This document shows, one piece after another, positions 56,329 through 64,000 of a stretch of DNA of 64,000 nt. The stretch is from Sandaracinaceae bacterium (GTDB lineage: Bacteria; Myxococcota_A; Polyangia; Polyangiales; Sandaracinaceae). The notes beneath the pieces are model-generated. The model was not told the DNA's origin, made no database searches, and saw only the letters and a program-made list of their open reading frames with translations. The position numbers and the translations under genes were made by a program. The stretch lies in NCBI GenBank assembly GCA_020633195.1, contig JACKEC010000037.1, positions 1 through 64,000 of the forward strand, read 5' to 3'. Within the stretch, counting starts at the first letter, position 1. Each line of letters starts with the position of its first letter.

Positions 56329-56865
56329 ATGCGGACCGTCAGCGCTCGGCTCCTCGCCCTCGGCCTCCTCGTGACGGCGAGCGCCGTCGTGGCCCAGACG
56401 CCCAGCGTCCCGAGCACGCTCGAGGGCGCGTGGCGGCGTCAGCCCAGCGCCACCGAGGCCCGGCGCACGGTGATCGCGGCGTTCGAGCCGAGGCTCGAGG
56501 TGTTCCCGGAGATGCTCCGCGGGATCGCGCGCGATCGCATCACCGAGAGCCTGCCGATGGCGGACCGGATCGAGATCGCGGTCGCCGCCGAGCGCGTGCG
56601 CGTCGCCTACGTGACCCAGCGCCGCGTGGTCATCGACACGCCCCTCGGCGGCAGCGCGCGCGTCCGGCTCGAGGACGGCGACGAGCGCCGCGCGGTGCAG
56701 CGACTCCGCGGCGGCTGGCTCGAGCAGGTGTTCACCGACGATCAGGGCCGCGTGGAGCGGCTGCTCAGCACGGAGCCCGATGGCAGCACGCTCCACCTCG
56801 ACTACACGGTGCACAACTCGCGGCTCGGCGCCCCGGTGCGCTGGCGGATCGACTACCGGCGCTGA
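56329..56865 (+). CDS. Secreted protein of unknown function
   Basis: A 178-residue protein with a signal peptide ending at VVAQ (residues 1-23) and a small beta-rich domain (about 90-178) that looks like a lipocalin-type or lipoprotein-like half barrel. No catalytic motif is seen. It is 37 bases after the VanW gene, so a shared transcript is possible. It converges with the metal exporter gene with four bases between. Confidence 0.7.
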   Translation: MRTVSARLLALGLLVTASAVVAQTPSVPSTLEGAWRRQPSATEARRTVIAAFEPRLEVFPEMLRGIARDRITESLPMADRIEIAVAAERVRVAYVTQRRVVIDTPLGGSARVRLEDGDERRAVQRLRGGWLEQVFTDDQGRVERLLSTEPDGSTLHLDYTVHNSRLGAPVRWRIDYRR

Positions 56866-56869
56866 CGGC

Positions 56870-58054
56870 TCATGCGGGCTTGAAGCCCGCCGCTCGGATG
56901 GCGTCGCGGACGGCCTCGGGGTCGGCGTTCTCGACGCGGCAGACGCCGGGCTCGCGCGAGACCTCGACCGCACCGACGTCGGGCAGGGTCCTCAGCTGCG
57001 CCTCGAGCTTGCGCACGCAGCCGTTGCAGGTGAGGCCCTCGACGCCCATCTCGAGCGGCGCGGCGACGGGCTTGGGGCGCGGCCACAGCGCCCGCAGGTC
57101 GCTCAGCGCGAACCACGCGACCATCGCGAGGAAGACGACCGTCGCGGCCGTCGCGGGCAGACCGGCCGCGTGATGCGCGCCCGCGTGGTGGGCGGCGACG
57201 CCGATGTGATCGACGAGCACGAAGTCGAAGGCCCAGCCGAGGAGCACGCTGCCGAGCCCGAGCGTCACGAGGTAGACGACGAGCGTCTTGGTGCCGAACG
57301 CCCGGCGGACCGCGCCGACCGTCGCGAGGTTCGTCGCGGGGCCGGCCATCAGGAAGACGAGCGCGGCGCCGGGCGGGAATCCGCCCGCGACGAGCGCGGC
57401 CGCGATGGGGACCGACGCCGTGGCGCAGACATAGAGGGGGAGGGCGACCACGAGCGTCGCGAGCATCGCGATCACGCCGCCGTAGCCCGACAGCGCGGCG
57501 AAGGCCTCGGCGGGGACGAACGTGGTGATCGCCGCGCTCGCGACGATGCCCACCACGAGCCAGCGCCAGATGGTCCGGATGAGCTCGACGCCGTGGTCGA
57601 GGCCGTCGCGCCAGGTCCGCTTCGGCGCGTCCTCGGCGACCGGCTCGGGCACCTCGTCCCCGGGATCCACCGCGTCGGTCCAGAAGCCGGCGACGAGCCC
57701 GAGGACCAGCGCGCTCACCACCTTGAAGACGGCGAACGGCCAGCCCAGGAACGAGGCGCTCACCAGGACCGAGTCGACGCCCGTCTGCGGCGTGGACGCC
57801 AGGAAGCCGATCGCGGCGCCGTTGGACGCGCCGTCCCGCTTGAGGCCGAGGCCCGCCGGGATCACCCCGCACGAGCACAGCGGGAGGGGCACCCCGAGGA
57901 GCACCGCCTTCACCACGCCGCCGCGACCGCGGAGGCGCCGGTGCACGAAGCCGGGCGGCAGCACCACGTGCAGCACGCCCGCTACGAGCGAGCCCAGGAG
58001 CAACCAAGGCGCGAGCTCGACGGTCACCTGCCACATGGCGTTCAGGAAGCTCAT
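56870..58054 (-). CDS. SO_0444-type Cu/Zn efflux permease with HMA domain
   Basis: A 394-residue membrane permease with about eight or nine helices, including the family's PLPLCSCGVIPAG, FLASTPQTGVDS and MAGPATNLATVG segments. The C-terminal 70 residues are a heavy-metal-associated domain with GLTCNGC (CxxC). A His-rich loop (HHAGAHHAA) near residue 290 could also bind metal. It would export Cu or Zn. It overlaps the csoR stop by four bases (ATGA); the true start is 58054, and the frame upstream of it is non-coding. Confidence 0.9.
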   Translation of the reverse strand: MSFLNAMWQVTVELAPWLLLGSLVAGVLHVVLPPGFVHRRLRGRGGVVKAVLLGVPLPLCSCGVIPAGLGLKRDGASNGAAIGFLASTPQTGVDSVLVSASFLGWPFAVFKVVSALVLGLVAGFWTDAVDPGDEVPEPVAEDAPKRTWRDGLDHGVELIRTIWRWLVVGIVASAAITTFVPAEAFAALSGYGGVIAMLATLVVALPLYVCATASVPIAAALVAGGFPPGAALVFLMAGPATNLATVGAVRRAFGTKTLVVYLVTLGLGSVLLGWAFDFVLVDHIGVAAHHAGAHHAAGLPATAATVVFLAMVAWFALSDLRALWPRPKPVAAPLEMGVEGLTCNGCVRKLEAQLRTLPDVGAVEVSREPGVCRVENADPEAVRDAIRAAGFKPA

Positions 58055-58335
58055 CCGCGACCTCCGAAGCGAGCGAACACCTCGAGCAGCTCGTCCACCT
58101 GGGCGCGCCGCGTCGCCTCGTCCCCCGACTCGAACGCGTGGGTCACGCAGTGCTGGAGGTGGTCCTCGAGCAGCACGTCGGCGGTGCGCGTGAGCGCCCC
58201 CCGGACGGCCGCGATCTGCGTGAGCACGTCCACGCAGTAGGTGTCCTCCTCGACCATGCGGCGCACCGCCGCGACCTGACCCTCGGCGCGCTTGAGCCGC
58301 GCGATGAGCTTCTTCTTGGTGTCTTCGCTCGCCAT
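58051..58335 (-). CDS. csoR: CsoR/RcnR family metal-sensing repressor
   Basis: A 94-residue helical repressor of the CsoR/RcnR/FrmR family. The copper-sensing Cys-His-Cys set is seen in TYCVDVL and LEDHLQHCV. It lies first in an operon with the efflux permease. Its probable operator, a perfect inverted repeat, is just upstream. The CHC set favours copper over nickel or formaldehyde sensing. Confidence 0.9.
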   Translation of the reverse strand: MASEDTKKKLIARLKRAEGQVAAVRRMVEEDTYCVDVLTQIAAVRGALTRTADVLLEDHLQHCVTHAFESGDEATRRAQVDELLEVFARFGGRG

Positions 58336-58340
58336 CTTCG

Positions 58341-58359
58341 TATACCCCCCTGGGGTATA
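58341..58359 (-). promoter_or_regulatory. Probable CsoR operator, overlapping the csoR ribosome site
   Basis: TATACCCC (58341-58348) and GGGGTATA (58352-58359) form a perfect eight-base inverted repeat with a three-base centre. CsoR operators have this GC-cored, AT-flanked palindrome shape. The repeat ends six bases before the csoR ATG, so the G-rich ribosome site lies inside it. Binding would autoregulate csoR and the permease. Confidence 0.7.
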
Positions 58360-58411
58360 TGGAGTCTAGGCCCGCGGGCCCGCGGCGCAAGCCCGTGGTA
58401 TCCGTCGAGGC

Positions 58412-59584
58412 GTGAGAGTCCTCGTGGGGGTCAGCGGCGGCATCGCCGCCTACAAGGCCGCGCTGCTCGTCCGCGAGCTGATGCGCCGCGGCCACGAGGT
58501 CCGGGTCGTGATGACCGAGGCGGCGACCCGGTTCGTCGGCCCGATCACCTTCACCGGGCTGACCGGGGCGCCGCCGGTGGTCGACCTCTGGGACGCGCGC
58601 TACGCGGGCGAGGTCCACGTCGAGCTCGCCGAGTGGGCGGACGCGATGGTCGTGGCGCCCGCGACCGCCCACACGATGGCGCGCGCGGCCGGGGGGATCG
58701 CGAACGACGCGCTCACCGCGACGCTGCTGTGCTTCGACGGCCCCGTGGTCTTCGCGCCCGCGATGCACACGCGGATGTGGAAGCACCCCGCGACCGCGCG
58801 TAACGTCGCGCAGCTCCGCGCGGACGGCGCCGCCTTCGTGGGCCCGACGGAGGGCCCGCTCGCCTCCGGTGACGTCGGCCTCGGTCGCATGGCGGAGCCC
58901 GACGTGATCGCCGCCGCGGTGGAGGCCTCGGTCCGCTCGGACCTCGCGGGCTTCACGGTGCTCGTCAGCGCGGGCGGCACCCACGAGGACCTCGACCCGG
59001 TCCGGTTCCTGGGCAATCGGTCCACCGGCAAGATGGGCTACGCGCTCGCCGAGCGGGCGGCGGCTCGCGGAGCACACGCCGTCCTCGTCAGCGGCCCGAC
59101 GAGCCTCGCCACGCCCTCGGGGGTCGAGCGGATCGACGTCCGATCCGCGCTCGAGATGGAGGCCGCGATCCTCGAGCGCCGCGGCTCGGTGGACGCCATC
59201 GTGATGGCCGCCGCCGTCGCCGACTACCGGCCCGCCGAGCTCGCGACCGACAAGCTCAAGAAGACCGACGGCCCCCGCAGCCTCGAGCTGGTGCGCAACC
59301 CCGACATCCTCGCGGGCCTCGGCGCGTGGCGCGAGGGCTCGCACCCGGTGCTCGTCGGCTTCGCGCTCGAGACCCAGGACGTCGTGCCCAACGCGCGCGC
59401 CAAGCTCGCCCGCAAGCGGGTCGACCTCGTCGTCGCCAACCACGCGACGGACGCCTTCGGCAAATCGACCAACCGGGTCACCCTCGTCGCCGCCGACTCC
59501 GAGACCGCGCTGCCGGAGCTCGACAAGCGAGACGTCGCCGACGCGATCCTCGACTGGGTTCGCGCGCGGCTGCCCGCCTCCTGA
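58412..59584 (+). CDS. coaBC: Phosphopantothenoylcysteine decarboxylase / phosphopantothenate-cysteine ligase (CoaBC)
   Basis: A 390-residue bifunctional enzyme of CoA synthesis: the CoaC flavin-dependent decarboxylase (about residues 1-180) and the CoaB ligase (about 185-390). CoaC shows GVSGGIAAYK, the active-site His in VHVELAEWAD, and GLGRMAEP; the usual PAMN reads PAMH here. CoaB shows VSAGGTHEDLDPVRFLGN, RSTGKMGYALA and the DKLKKTDG motif. It starts at GTG, divergent from csoR. Confidence 0.94.
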   Translation: MRVLVGVSGGIAAYKAALLVRELMRRGHEVRVVMTEAATRFVGPITFTGLTGAPPVVDLWDARYAGEVHVELAEWADAMVVAPATAHTMARAAGGIANDALTATLLCFDGPVVFAPAMHTRMWKHPATARNVAQLRADGAAFVGPTEGPLASGDVGLGRMAEPDVIAAAVEASVRSDLAGFTVLVSAGGTHEDLDPVRFLGNRSTGKMGYALAERAAARGAHAVLVSGPTSLATPSGVERIDVRSALEMEAAILERRGSVDAIVMAAAVADYRPAELATDKLKKTDGPRSLELVRNPDILAGLGAWREGSHPVLVGFALETQDVVPNARAKLARKRVDLVVANHATDAFGKSTNRVTLVAADSETALPELDKRDVADAILDWVRARLPAS

Positions 59585-59605
59585 GTGACCTCGCGGCGGG
59601 GTGCG

Positions 59606-60880
59606 TCAGACGGGGAGGCCGGGGGCCGGGAACTGGTCGCAGAGCTCCTTCACCTCGGCCGCGATCCGCGCGAGCTTCGCCTCGTCTTCGACGTTCTCGA
59701 TGACGTCCGCGATCCAGTCGGCGAGCCGCTTCATCTCGGCGGCGCCCATCCCGCGGCTCGTGATGGCCGGGGTCCCGATGCGGATGCCGCTGGGATCGAA
59801 GGGCTGCCGCGTGTCGAAGGGCACCGAGTTGTAGTTCGTCACGATGCCCGCCTTCTCGAGCGCGATCGCGGCCGGCTTGCCGGGGACGCCCTTGGGCGTG
59901 AGGTCGGCGAGGATCAGGTGGGTGTCCGTGCCGCCCGTGCTCAGCGCGATCCCGCGCGAGAGCATGCCTTCGGCGAGGGTGCGGGCGTTGTCCACGACCG
60001 CCTTCGCGTAGGCCTTGAAGCCGTCCGTGGACGCCTCCTTCGCGGCGACCGCGAGCCCGGCGATGGCCGAGTTGTGCGGGCCGCCTTGGAGGCCCGGGAA
60101 CACCGCCCGATCGATCTTCTTCTGGTGGGCCGCGTCGCACAGGATCATCCCGCCGCGCGGGCCCCGCAACGTCTTGTGCGTCGTCGAGGTGATGACCTCG
60201 GCCTTGCCGACCGGGCTCGGGTGCGCGCCGCCCGCGATGAGGCCCGAGATGTGGGCGATGTCGGCGACGAGCACCGCGCCGACCTCGCGCGCGATCTCGG
60301 CGAAGCGGTCGTAGTCGAGGACGCGCGGGTAGGCGGTCGTGCCGGCCCAGATCAGCTTCGGGCGGTGCTCGCGCGCGAGCGTCGCGATCTCGTCGAAGTC
60401 GATGCGGTGGTCGTCGGCGCGCACACCGTACTGGATGGCGTCGTAGTACTTGCCGGTGACCGACACCTTCCAGCCGTGCGTGAGGTGGCCGCCGGCGGGG
60501 AGCCCGAGGCCGAGCGTCTTGTCGCCCGGCTTCATGAACGCGACGTAGACCGCGAGGTTGGCCGGCGAGCCCGAGTAGCACTGCACGTTCGCGTGGTCGG
60601 TGCCGAACAGCTCGCAGAGCCGCGTCTTCGCCAGCTCCTCGATCGCGTCGATGTGCTCCTGGCCCTGGTAGTACCGCTTGTGCGGGTAGCCCTCGGAGTA
60701 CTTGTTGTTCAGCACCGAGCCGGACGCCTCGAGGACGGCCCGCGAGGCGTAGTTCTCGCTGGGGATGAGGCGGAGGGTGTCGTGCTGGCGGCGCTCCTCG
60801 AGGGCGATCAGGCCGTGGATCTCGGGGTCGGCGTCAGCGAGTGAGGGGTCGTTTCCGAGGGTCATTGGTGCCGGGCTCAT
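59606..60880 (-). CDS. glyA: Serine hydroxymethyltransferase
   Basis: A 424-residue PLP enzyme converting serine and tetrahydrofolate to glycine and 5,10-methylene-THF. The PLP Lys is in TSTTHKTLRGPRGG, with SENYASRAVLEA and GGLAG-like features as usual. ATG codons at 60865, 60880 and 60907 are in frame; 60880 or 60865 fit best. The start lies eight bases or so from the divergent trpE start, so the two promoters must lie in the opposing coding sequences or the starts are further in. Confidence 0.95.
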   Translation of the reverse strand: MSPAPMTLGNDPSLADADPEIHGLIALEERRQHDTLRLIPSENYASRAVLEASGSVLNNKYSEGYPHKRYYQGQEHIDAIEELAKTRLCELFGTDHANVQCYSGSPANLAVYVAFMKPGDKTLGLGLPAGGHLTHGWKVSVTGKYYDAIQYGVRADDHRIDFDEIATLAREHRPKLIWAGTTAYPRVLDYDRFAEIAREVGAVLVADIAHISGLIAGGAHPSPVGKAEVITSTTHKTLRGPRGGMILCDAAHQKKIDRAVFPGLQGGPHNSAIAGLAVAAKEASTDGFKAYAKAVVDNARTLAEGMLSRGIALSTGGTDTHLILADLTPKGVPGKPAAIALEKAGIVTNYNSVPFDTRQPFDPSGIRIGTPAITSRGMGAAEMKRLADWIADVIENVEDEAKLARIAAEVKELCDQFPAPGLPV

Positions 60881-60888
60881 AGCACGGT

Positions 60889-62403
60889 ATGACCCCTCGG
60901 GTGCCACCCTCCGAGCCGATCCGCCCCAGCCTCGAAGACTTCGAAGCGCTGGCCCGCGACGCGACCGTCGTCCCCGTCACCCGCGAGCTCCTCGCCGACG
61001 CGCTGACCCCCGTCCTGGCGTGGTCCACGATCGGCGGCGCGCCGGGCAGCTACCTGCTCGAGAGCGTCGAGCACGGCGAGAAGTGGGGGCGCTACAGCTT
61101 CGTCGGCTGGCGCCCGCACGCCCTCGTGCGCGGCCGCCGCGGGCGCTTCGAGATCGAGCGCGACGGCGTCGTCGAGGCCACCGACGTGGGCGACCCGTGG
61201 CCCGCGCTGCGCGCCTACCTCGCCGAGTGGGTCCCGCCGAGCGGGGGCCTCGACCACCTCCCGCGGTTCTGGGGCGGCGCGGTCGGCTACGTCGCGTACG
61301 ACGCGGTCCGCACTTTCGAGCCGACCGTGGGCGATCGCCACGCGGACGCCGACGCGTGGGACTTCTCGTTCGCGGTCGGCGGGACGATGCTGATCTTCGA
61401 CGACCTGCGGCAGCGCGCGCTCCTCGTGAGCCAGGCGCGGGTGGGGCCCGGGGTCGATCCTCGCGAAGCGTACGAGCGAGCCCGCGAGGAGCTCGCCGCG
61501 CTCGCCGACGAGCTGTCGCGGATGCGCGTGCCGCGGCTCCTGCCGCCGCCGCGGGTCGGCTTCGACGGCGCGCTGCCGCCGTCGAGCTTCGACGTCGAGG
61601 GCTACCGCGCGGCGGTCGAGGTGGCCAAGGAGCACATCCGCGCGGGGGACATCTTCCAGGTCGTCCCGAGCCAGCGCTTCACCGTCGATGGTCGCAGCGT
61701 CGATCTGTTCGACGTCTACCGGATGCTGCGCGCGATCAACCCGTCCCCGTACATGTACCTGCTCTCGTTCCCCGAGGTGGGGATCGCCGGCGCGAGCCCC
61801 GAGACGCTGGTCCGCGTGGAGGACGGCGTCGCGGAGGTCCGGCCGATCGCGGGGACGCGCAAGCGCGGCGAGTCGGCGGCGGACGACGACAGGATCGCCG
61901 AGGAGCTCCTCGCCGACCCGAAGGAGCGCGCCGAGCACGTCATGCTCGTCGACCTCGGCCGCAACGACCTCGGCCGCATCTCGAAGCCGGGCACGGTGAA
62001 GATCACCGAGGAGATGGCGATCGAGCGCTACAGCCACGTGATGCACGTCGTCTCGAACGTCCGCGGCGAGCTCGCCGACGGCCGGGACGCGCTCGACGTC
62101 CTGCGCGCGACGTTCCCCGCGGGCACCCTCACGGGGGCGCCGAAGGTCCGGGCGATGCAGATCATCGAGGCGCTCGAGCCGGTGCGCCGCGGCGTGTACG
62201 GAGGCGCCGTCGGCTACGTCAGCTTCGACGGCAACCTCGACGTAGCCATCGCGATCCGGACGGTCGTGGCGCAGGACGGCGAGATCCGCGTGCAGGCCGG
62301 CGGCGGGGTCGTCGAGGCCTCGGACCCGCAGGCCGAGTACGAGGAGACGGTCAACAAGGCTCGCGCCGCGCTCGGCGCGATCGAGGCGGCCCGACGGCGC
62401 TGA
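60889..62403 (+). CDS. trpE: Anthranilate synthase component I
   Basis: A 504-residue chorismate-utilising enzyme making anthranilate with a glutamine amidotransferase (TrpG). Chorismate-binding motifs are visible: IAGTRKRGES, LVDLGRNDLGRI, and TLTGAPKVRAMQII. The N-terminal LLESVEHGEKWGRYSF is the Trp feedback site (LLES). It could start at ATG 60889 or GTG 60901. trpG, trpD and trpC are not in the window. Confidence 0.95.
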   Translation: MTPRVPPSEPIRPSLEDFEALARDATVVPVTRELLADALTPVLAWSTIGGAPGSYLLESVEHGEKWGRYSFVGWRPHALVRGRRGRFEIERDGVVEATDVGDPWPALRAYLAEWVPPSGGLDHLPRFWGGAVGYVAYDAVRTFEPTVGDRHADADAWDFSFAVGGTMLIFDDLRQRALLVSQARVGPGVDPREAYERAREELAALADELSRMRVPRLLPPPRVGFDGALPPSSFDVEGYRAAVEVAKEHIRAGDIFQVVPSQRFTVDGRSVDLFDVYRMLRAINPSPYMYLLSFPEVGIAGASPETLVRVEDGVAEVRPIAGTRKRGESAADDDRIAEELLADPKERAEHVMLVDLGRNDLGRISKPGTVKITEEMAIERYSHVMHVVSNVRGELADGRDALDVLRATFPAGTLTGAPKVRAMQIIEALEPVRRGVYGGAVGYVSFDGNLDVAIAIRTVVAQDGEIRVQAGGGVVEASDPQAEYEETVNKARAALGAIEAARRR

Positions 62404-62475
62404 GATTGTCGGGGCCTCGGGGGAAACGGCGTTCACGCTCTGCGCATCGGAGGCCTTTGCGCTAGCGTCTTCGCC

Positions 62476-64000
62476 ATGTCTTCTCGTTGGTTGGCGGTGC
62501 TGTGCGCGCTCTCGATGGCCCTGGGCTGCGACGGTGATCCGGAGACGGACGCCGGCGTGGACTTGGACGCTGGCTCGATGGACGCGGCGACGAGCGATCC
62601 CGACGCCGGCACCGACGGCGGCCCGCCGGCGACCGACGTCTGCGCGGAGCTCGGCCTCGCGACGACCCCGTTCGACGCCACGGCCACCGGCACCGCCTGG
62701 GAAGAGAAGGCGGGCGACTTCACCGTCCAGACCCTCGACGGCCCGTGGACGCTGAGCGAGGAGTGGAGCGGCTGCGAGTCGTACGTGTTCGTCGCGTACG
62801 CCGCCAACGACTACGGCCGCGGGATCTGGTCGACCTCGCCGGACCCGATCTTCACCGACGGCCCCCGCAACGTTCATTACTTCTTCACCACGTGGGAAGC
62901 CACCGAGCCCGAGGCCATGGCGCGGGTCATGGAGATGCGCCAGAACGTCGAGGACGGCTTCGACTTCGTCGGCCTCCCCGAGGCGGATCGCGCCTTCTGG
63001 CGCACCCACGTCCACTACGTCACCTCGCCGGTCCGCATGATCGACGGCAGCGTCGGCGACCTCGTCCGCGCCTCCGAGTACATCCTCAACGCGTTCGCGG
63101 TCACCCGCGAGCAGCGCCTCGATCCCGTCGGCTCGCTGATGACCGTCGGCGCGGGCGGCTTCCGGCCGGACCTCGGGATGGCGCGGTTCTTCTCGCCCTT
63201 CTACGACTACCTCTACGACCTCGACGCGCGCGTCGCGGCGGAGACCGACGCCACCGTCGTGGACGTGCTCCGCGACGAGACCACGACCCTGAGGACCCTC
63301 GACCGCCTCGTCACCCTCCCGGACGCCGCCGCGATGGGCGGCTTCGACACCCTCGAGGTCGACGTCGAGCTCACGTGCACCGCCGACCCGAGCAACTGCT
63401 CCGAGTGGGATCGCATCGCGTACGTCTTCTTCTGCGAGGACGAGGCGTGCGCCACCACCCGCGAGCTCGTCCGCTGGATCACCCCGTACAGCCGCCCGGG
63501 TCGCCGTCGCTGGGTCATGGACGCCACCCCGTTCCTCGGCCTGCTGCGCGCGGGCGGCCCCCAGACCTTCCGCGCCGTCTTCGGCCCCGACTGGGAGGCG
63601 GCGACCGAGCGCACCGTGAGCGTCTCCCTGAGGTTCTCGTCGCGCGGCGAGCCCGACGCGGCGACCGGCGCCGAGCTCGCCTTCCGCGGGGGCAACTTCG
63701 ACGCGAGCTACAACGACGCCCACACCCCGTTCGCCTTCACCCCGCCGGCCGACGCGAGCCGCGTCGAGCTCGTCGTCATCGTCAGCGGCCACGGCCAGGA
63801 GGCGGGCAACAACTGCGCAGAGTGGTGCGACCACCACCACACCTTCGACGTCGGCACCACCGAGGTCGCCGACATCACCTTCACCGGCATGGCGGGCCGA
63901 GAGAACGGCTGCGCCGAGCTCGCGGGGCAGGGCGTCCCGCCCGGCCAGTGGGGCAACTGGTCCCCCCTCCGAGCGGGCTGGTGCCCCGGCCTCCCCGTCG
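62476..64000 (+). CDS. PNGase F-like lipoprotein, 3'-truncated
   Basis: The frame runs from ATG 62476 off the right edge (508 codons seen). A lipoprotein signal (lipobox ALGC near residue 18) and an Asp-Ala-Gly linker are followed by a large domain. The second half matches peptide-N-glycosidase F folds: CSEWDRIAYVFFC with ITPYSRPGRRRW, then NNCAEWCDHHHTFDVG and GWCPG near the edge. Such enzymes release N-glycans from glycoproteins. The catalytic residues are not assigned with certainty. It is likely exported and anchored in the envelope. Confidence 0.82.
   Translation, partial: MSSRWLAVLCALSMALGCDGDPETDAGVDLDAGSMDAATSDPDAGTDGGPPATDVCAELGLATTPFDATATGTAWEEKAGDFTVQTLDGPWTLSEEWSGCESYVFVAYAANDYGRGIWSTSPDPIFTDGPRNVHYFFTTWEATEPEAMARVMEMRQNVEDGFDFVGLPEADRAFWRTHVHYVTSPVRMIDGSVGDLVRASEYILNAFAVTREQRLDPVGSLMTVGAGGFRPDLGMARFFSPFYDYLYDLDARVAAETDATVVDVLRDETTTLRTLDRLVTLPDAAAMGGFDTLEVDVELTCTADPSNCSEWDRIAYVFFCEDEACATTRELVRWITPYSRPGRRRWVMDATPFLGLLRAGGPQTFRAVFGPDWEAATERTVSVSLRFSSRGEPDAATGAELAFRGGNFDASYNDAHTPFAFTPPADASRVELVVIVSGHGQEAGNNCAEWCDHHHTFDVGTTEVADITFTGMAGRENGCAELAGQGVPPGQWGNWSPLRAGWCPGLPV

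Noticed and set aside
56870..59443. A minus-strand frame extending the efflux permease to 857 residues
   Set aside because: The part beyond 58054 runs antisense through csoR's upstream region and coaBC and has no domain. The permease begins with MSFLNAMWQ at 58054.

Overview
The window looks like chromosomal core sequence from a very GC-rich deltaproteobacterial-grade organism, most likely a member of the Myxococcota (Sandaracinaceae/Polyangia-like). Supporting signs are two proteins with MYXO-CTERM-type tails, a gene pair matching the MXAN_2561/MXAN_2562 families, many lipoproteins with Asp-Ala-Gly-rich linkers, a PHM-like copper monooxygenase lipoprotein, and a roughly 3,800-residue TPR protein of the size of Myxococcus AgmK/GltI. 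The lineage is inferred from gene content only; there is no rRNA. I see no insertion sequence, prophage, CRISPR array or plasmid gene. Gene density is very high: no gene-free stretch exceeds 300 bases, and the longest (24331-24564) holds only a weak promoter candidate.

Layout. 1-8819: a truncated aromatic-rich protein; a minus-strand operon of a 45-residue membrane microprotein, a MoxR ATPase, a CoxE-type VWA protein and a lipoprotein; then deoC with an ALDH16-type dehydrogenase. 8868-12517: a plus-strand housekeeping operon (DUF177, rpmF, fabG, acpP, fabF, rpiB, Cys-rich microprotein) that lacks the usual plsX-fabH-fabD. 12502-24330: a receiver protein, envelope proteins, an M18 aminopeptidase, a copper monooxygenase with a c-type haem motif, HMG-CoA lyase, an alpha/beta-hydrolase lipoprotein and a four-helix His-rich membrane protein. 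24565-36973: the giant TPR gene, a class IV aminotransferase and a 54-residue basic protein.

37039-49910: a MopE-type lipoprotein, a membrane metallopeptidase pair, PlsC, truA, the MXAN_2562/2561 pair, asd, a TolC-family protein with a MutT-type Nudix enzyme, a GH20 hexosaminidase whose 5' reading frame is broken, and yciO. 49920-54598: a macro-like/CarD-like fusion, an unknown protein, apaG, tRNA-Glu and tRNA-Gln, then a sulfite-reduction cluster (DUF2849, siroheme reductase, DUF934). 54783-64000: a VanW protein, a CsoR-controlled metal exporter, coaBC, divergent glyA and trpE, and a PNGase F-like lipoprotein cut by the right edge.

Functionally the window mixes core metabolism (fatty acids, CoA, one-carbon units, Trp, Asp-family amino acids, sulfur) with a large set of secreted or envelope proteins. 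The aminopeptidase, GH20 enzyme and PNGase F-like protein suggest breakdown of external glycoprotein, as expected of a predatory or saprophytic lifestyle; that is inference. Many long open frames opposite or out of phase with the real genes are by-products of the high GC content and were ignored.
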